From assembly GCF_958979055.1 (NCBI RefSeq), contig NC_084893.1, forward strand, positions 22,758,987 through 22,822,986: a stretch of 64,000 bases of DNA, written 5' to 3'. How positions within the stretch are numbered: the first letter of the stretch is position 1; every line of letters starts with the position of its first letter. Origin of the DNA: Alnus glutinosa. Its lineage: Eukaryota > Streptophyta > Magnoliopsida > Fagales > Betulaceae. The position numbers and the translations under genes were made by a program. Under the pieces are notes generated by a model. It did no database searches. It saw only the letters and a program-made list of their open reading frames with translations, and was not told where the DNA came from. Shown here in pieces: positions 59,280 to 64,000 of the stretch.

Positions 59280-60376
59280 ACTTCTGGCCGGCAAATAGGA
59301 CCGGACTTTTATAAAGTTGACATGATGATATCCCTCCTCCTGTCTATGTTCCCTTCTCATTAGGAAGTGGTCCATCGGAGGGGTCCTCCTGCTATTGGCC
59401 AGCAATAAATCTTCACAAAATAAATAAATAAATAAATTTAAAGAAAGAAAAGAGAATGAACTTGAAAGTTGAGTTATTTATTGATTGCTTACTTCTTTTT
59501 TGTTTCTTCAAAATAACTCTTCGTCTCAAATTTGAATTTGGAACAATGATATCTTACATTTCTAAATAACTATACAAGTATATAGTAATTAAATTTCTTT
59601 TGTATAGAAGAAAACAGCCACAAATTTTCTACAAATAAGGTTGTAAGAAAAGAGAAATGTTACAAATATTCATATATACTCCCGCACTTTCAAATACACA
59701 TTTCTTGACGTGGCACTAAAAATTACCATTAAATCAAGAGGTAAAAAGTGTTAATATATTTATTGGTCCAAAATTTAATAGTGATTTATCTAAAATCATT
59801 TCAAATCCAATCTCTAAAATAGTGAGAAGCATACATTTTTTTAATAACATTAATAAATAATAAATTAAAAAAATATATACATTTCTCACATGTTTAAGGA
59901 ACCCATGACACTTTTAAAGACCGAGTTAAAGGAATTTCTACAACCCAATGAGATTTATATTAGAAGAATAACGAAAATAGTTTTTTATTTCTTTTTTTTT
60001 TTTTTACTCCAGAATAATTGCTTCTGCACATGTATCTCACATGGTGGAACACTCATTTGATAAGTGAGAATATCGTATAAAAAATATTATATTATATGGG
60101 TCATCTTCTTCTTTCTTTCTTTCATTTTTTCTTTATTATTATGATTATTATTATTATTATTTTTGGTTGTACATATACACACATCAAGATTAATTAAATT
60201 GGTTGATGGTCATTGCCTTGGAATCTTATACCCTCTCTTTAAGTACAAACAGTTCTTTAGAATCATTTACTTGAAGCTTACTCAAACACGGTGCTTTAGA
60301 ATCATTTACTTGAAGCTTACTCAAACGCGGTGCGATTCAAGTTCATATACTCAAATTTAGGTTCCATTATCTTATC
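59280..60376. other. AT-rich spacer with a MITE half copy and a 39-bp tandem duplication
   Basis: 59820-59950 resembles one arm of the element at 57163-57396. A 39-bp unit starting ctttagaatcatttacttga is repeated at 60255 and 60294. No gene recognised. Confidence 0.4.
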
Positions 60377-61672
60377 GTGGTTTGTTTGGTTAGAATGTTT
60401 TTCAACATTCGAATTGGGTTTTTTTTTCTTCAAAAACCCAGATCCTAGAACCAACCCGAATAAAACCCGAATGACGCTTGAATATGGTTTGAATTTTGAG
60501 GTGAAATGATGACATGGTGGACCTGCTTTTCAGACTCGTAGCATTGATTGCTACTCTCAAACCAGCTTTTTTCTTCTTTTTAAAAACAAAACTCTCTCTC
60601 TCTCTCTCTCGTTCTCTCCGGCCGGCGAAGAAGCTCAGGACGACGGGATTTGGAAGGCCGGCGGGATCGAGATGACGGGTCGGGACGCTCGGCCGGATCT
60701 AGGCAGTTTTCTGGTCGGATCTGAGTTTGGATCGGGACGCATGGACGGATCTGGGCGGTTCGGGCTCTGGACGGCATGGTTTTCCGGCTGGATCTCTCAA
60801 ACCCACGCCGGTGTGCGTGGGTTCCTGCCGAATCTTTCCCGAGCTCAGTTGCCGCCCGTCCATGGCCTTCGGAAATGGACGTTCGGCGGTGACTGTCTTG
60901 GAGGTGGCGATGCCGACGTGTTCCGGGGTGGTGGTGCAGGGTGGTTCGTGTTCCGGGTGGTTTGGGTAGGTGGTTCGGGGGCACCGATCTTCTTTGTGTG
61001 CCTGAGAAGAAAACCAAAAAACACAAAAAATAAAGATGGGAGTAAGCAGAAATGATTTGTGGGGGACGAAAAACCGTCCCCCATGTTGCTCTCGTGAGTG
61101 TAGCAGCCTTTTTTTTTTTTTTTGTCAAAAATTAAAAAAAAAAAAAAAAAATTAGTTTTTTGAGTTTTTAATTTTTAATTTTTAATCTTTTTTTTGAGTT
61201 TTTTTTATTATTAGTTTTATTTTTTTTAATTGAAAAGTGACACGTGGCAGGGGTAATATGAGAATATTTCGTCAAATATGGCATTTTTCAAAGGTTTTAG
61301 TAGTTTGGGGGACCGGAGTCGAAGTGTTGGCAGTTTGTGGGGTTAAAATGGTATTTTTCCCAAGATTAATTTTCATCATACCAATCATTATTTACAATTT
61401 TTCAAGAATATTTTTTTTCAATCTCAAAAATTTAACACTTATTTTCATAACATCAATCATTATACACAACTTTTCACACAATCCAATCATTTCCAATCAT
61501 TTTCTATCATTAAAAAACATTTTTTTCCAATCTCAAAATTCAACACCCAAACACATATTCAAAAAGAATATAAATTTTATTCAACATCCAAACACATTTT
61601 CATTACCTCGAAATTCACAAACTGATTTAGAATATTATTCATATTCGAAATATTTAATACCCAAACGGTGAG
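60377..61672. mobile_element. Large TIR element carrying a GC-rich cargo
   Basis: Left end gtttgtttggttagaatgtt, aacattcgaattgggttttt; the right arm (61350-61672, minus orientation) matches the arm of the element at 35898-36478 (reverse complement reads aatgtgtttggatgttgaat, gaaaatgattggaaatgatt). The middle, 60590-61085, is GC-rich with a (CT)n start, and open frames lie on both strands (60672-61055 plus, 127 residues; 61128-60580 minus, 182 residues). Neither protein is recognisable. An acquired genomic segment or an old structured untranslated region are both possible. Confidence 0.45.
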
Positions 61673-61990
61673 CACCACTCTAAGCTAACCCTGGCCTCTC
61701 ATAGATTCTATTCTTTTTGCATAAAGTAAGCCTACAATGGATTCATTGACATAATATTTCGGAAAAAAATTTCAATATCCCCTCAAACTACCATTTAATT
61801 AATAATATCCATTTCAAACTTTAGATTAGGATAATATCACTTTCAAACTGCTAAAACATTGTTAAGTCCCACCTAGAATCCAACAAGAAAGACAAAAATA
61901 ACTCTTCTACCTTGCGTATATGAGTATTAGGGTTTCAATGCGTGTGCTTGGCATGGATGCTTCCCATTTTTATGTGGAGTGTTTCCTCCT

Positions 61991-62172
61991 AGAGAAATGA
62001 TCCCTACACTCATTTCTCACAACAGCCCCACAACAAGCTGACGTGGCTGGTAATATTTTGTTACTTTTTTACAAAAGGAAAACAAAAGAACACAAAAAAA
62101 TAATAAAATATTACCAGTCACGTCAGCTTGTGGTGGGGCTGTTGTGAGAAATGAGTGTAGGGATCATTTCTC
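61991..62172. repeat. Near-perfect foldback MITE
   Basis: agagaaatgatccctacact pairs with agtgtagggatcatttctct, and the arms continue through catttctcacaacagcccca and agctgacgtggctggtaata for about 65 bp each. The youngest-looking foldback in the window. Confidence 0.88.
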
Positions 62173-64000
62173 TTCCTCCTATACATCCTTTGCCAGATGT
62201 CACCCGTAGGTAGGGTACGGTCATGACGAGATAGTGGTGCTCAATCTTTGCCTATGAGTAGGTTGAAGTCATTGTCTAACACCGTATGGTACTACATTCC
62301 CTTTGGTGAGGCAATATGGCGTTGCTTGATTCTTTGTTGAGAATCACGGGACAATTAGGATGAGGCGGACAGGTAGTTATCCACTTCGACATGTCCCCAA
62401 TTACCCTCTAAACAGTTGGATGGCTAACTCACTCGGCCTATCAAGTTTCATGGTTTGGGCCCAATATAAAATATAAAATATAAACTATAATTAAATAATT
62501 ATATAAGTATCTATATAATATATAATTTAATGATAAAAGTTAATCATATGTCATATCTTAAATAATCTAACAATTAAGTATCTAATGGTAGTTGAATCAG
62601 CATATGATATAAGCTATATAACAATTTATATGATACTAAATCTTAGAAGTTATGTGATATATTGATACGGCACAATGTATCTTCATTATATAATGTGAAT
62701 TATGTAATCATATGATTCATATCAACAAGTTAACAATACTTATTTTATATGATTAATAACTAAGTATGATCTAATCATGTAAAATGTGTAATATGATCTA
62801 ACAATTCATATGCTAACAATTTGTGTATATATATATAAAAGCTTATAAGGCTATAACTATAAATTATAGTCACATCATATCACATAATTCCTAAATTCTA
62901 AGTTTCCTAACTCATTAGTATACAATTCATACTAATATAAACCATAAAAATCAGCTTATCAATTATAATTAATATAACAATTTTTATGATATTAAATCTT
63001 AGAAGTTAGGCAATATACTGATATGGGCCAATGGCAATATGGCACAATATATCTTATGTAATAACCACATGATTCATATCAACAACATTTATTTTATATG
63101 ACTAGTGACTAAGTATGATCTAATAATATAAATTATGTAATATGATTTAACAATTCATATGTGTGTATGTGTGTATATATATATATAAAGCTATAAGGGA
63201 AAGATGTAGCTATTGGAAACCACTGGTTCCCGTAATTTTCTCTCCATCTCTCTGTGTTTCTCTGGATCATTTCTTTTAATTGTAGAAATTTATTTTGTAA
63301 GTGTATTTAGAATTCAATTAATAAAATTTGTAAATTCCGTTCATTTAGATTTTTATTTTATTTTACTTTTACTTAAATCCAAAATTTATTAAAAAAAAAA
63401 AAAATTATAGAGTTGAGCCAAGCCGAGTGTCCATTAAGGCACTAAGCTCGGCTAATGGACGAGCTCGAGCTCGAGTTCAGAAGACAAGGTTCTTCCATAC
63501 AAATGGTATTTTGGCATTGAAAATATTACGAAATAATACGTCAAAAAATTCTAACATATGAAAACAATTTAATAAGCATGTTATATGGCCTTTTCTTTTG
63601 CATCAAAATATCATTAAAACCTTTTAGTATTCAATTAGATCTTAAGAAGGTTTATATTATAAATATTTTAAAATTATTGGATAAGCATTAGTAGTTAGTA
63701 CAATTTAAACCAATGAAACTTCCTTCACTTTGGATGTGGAATGTACCTCACCTCCTCTTTCTAGGGTTATTTAAAACTTTAAAATTTAATTTCCCAAAAA
63801 AGAAAAGAAGAAGAAGAAGAAGAAGTTATAATCAAATCTAATTTGTGGAAGTTTAATAGACATAATTAAGTCTCTATCTAAAGGACAGCCACGTGTCCTC
63901 AGCGTTGCCTGTCCAATTTATGTGTTGTCACATGGGAATTGGATCACATACAACTAGGGAAAGAAAATTAAATCTATAACAAATTGGCACATTCTATTTT
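62173..64000. other. Terminal spacer with a diverged direct duplication, no gene seen
   Basis: 62629-62820 and 62987-63166 are diverged direct copies (gatactaaatcttagaagtt, atgattcatatcaacaa, gactaagtatgatctaat). 62200-62440 is GC-richer and unclassified. 63410-63480 has a short motif cluster around gctcggctaatggacgagct. The rest is AT-rich. Confidence 0.35.

Overview
This is nuclear DNA of a dicot plant, probably a woody eudicot. The genes have spliced GT-AG exons and plant-specific products: a plastid ribosomal protein, a P-class PPR protein, an alpha-expansin and an RMA-type RING ligase. The spaces between exons are AT-rich and loaded with plant transposable elements: LINEs, a Tekay-like Gypsy, CACTA, Cassandra and TRIM elements, and many MITEs. 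Repeat style is compatible with Fagales, but I cannot prove the taxon from this window.

Layout. Positions 1-9.3 kb hold the 3' part of a PSMD5-like proteasome chaperone gene (+), with introns full of LINE pieces. 10.9-13.5 kb is the nuclear gene for plastid ribosomal protein bS20c (+). 15.3-16.75 kb is a diverged tandem partial copy of that gene. Its first two exons are joined in frame to a complete bL33-type ribosomal domain, and its second intron carries a piece of plastid rrn16 DNA. 18.6-20.3 kb is an intronless PPR gene (-). 21.8-28.1 kb is an eight-exon gene for a nuclear RS/KE-rich protein (-). 30.7-33.8 kb is a three-exon alpha-expansin (-). 34-52 kb is a transposon landscape: tandem duplication, MITEs, two Cassandra clusters, a Gypsy pol-LTR-gag block, and a CACTA element with tnp2. 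53.6-56.8 kb is an RMA-type ER-anchored RING ubiquitin ligase (-) with an intron in its 5' leader. 56.9-64 kb is MITE-rich intergenic DNA, including a larger TIR element with a GC-rich cargo.

From memory, PSMD5-like, S20 and this PPR gene are neighbours in the same order in Arabidopsis (At3g15180-At3g15190-At3g15200). The S20/L33 chimera would therefore be a lineage-specific insertion into an old syntenic block. It is the strongest candidate here for something undescribed: a C-minus (organelle/bacterial-type) L33 domain that has taken a presequence from a neighbouring plastid ribosomal protein gene. Exon coordinates come from reading splice sites by eye and checking frame continuity. Transposon boundaries are approximate unless target-site duplications are given.
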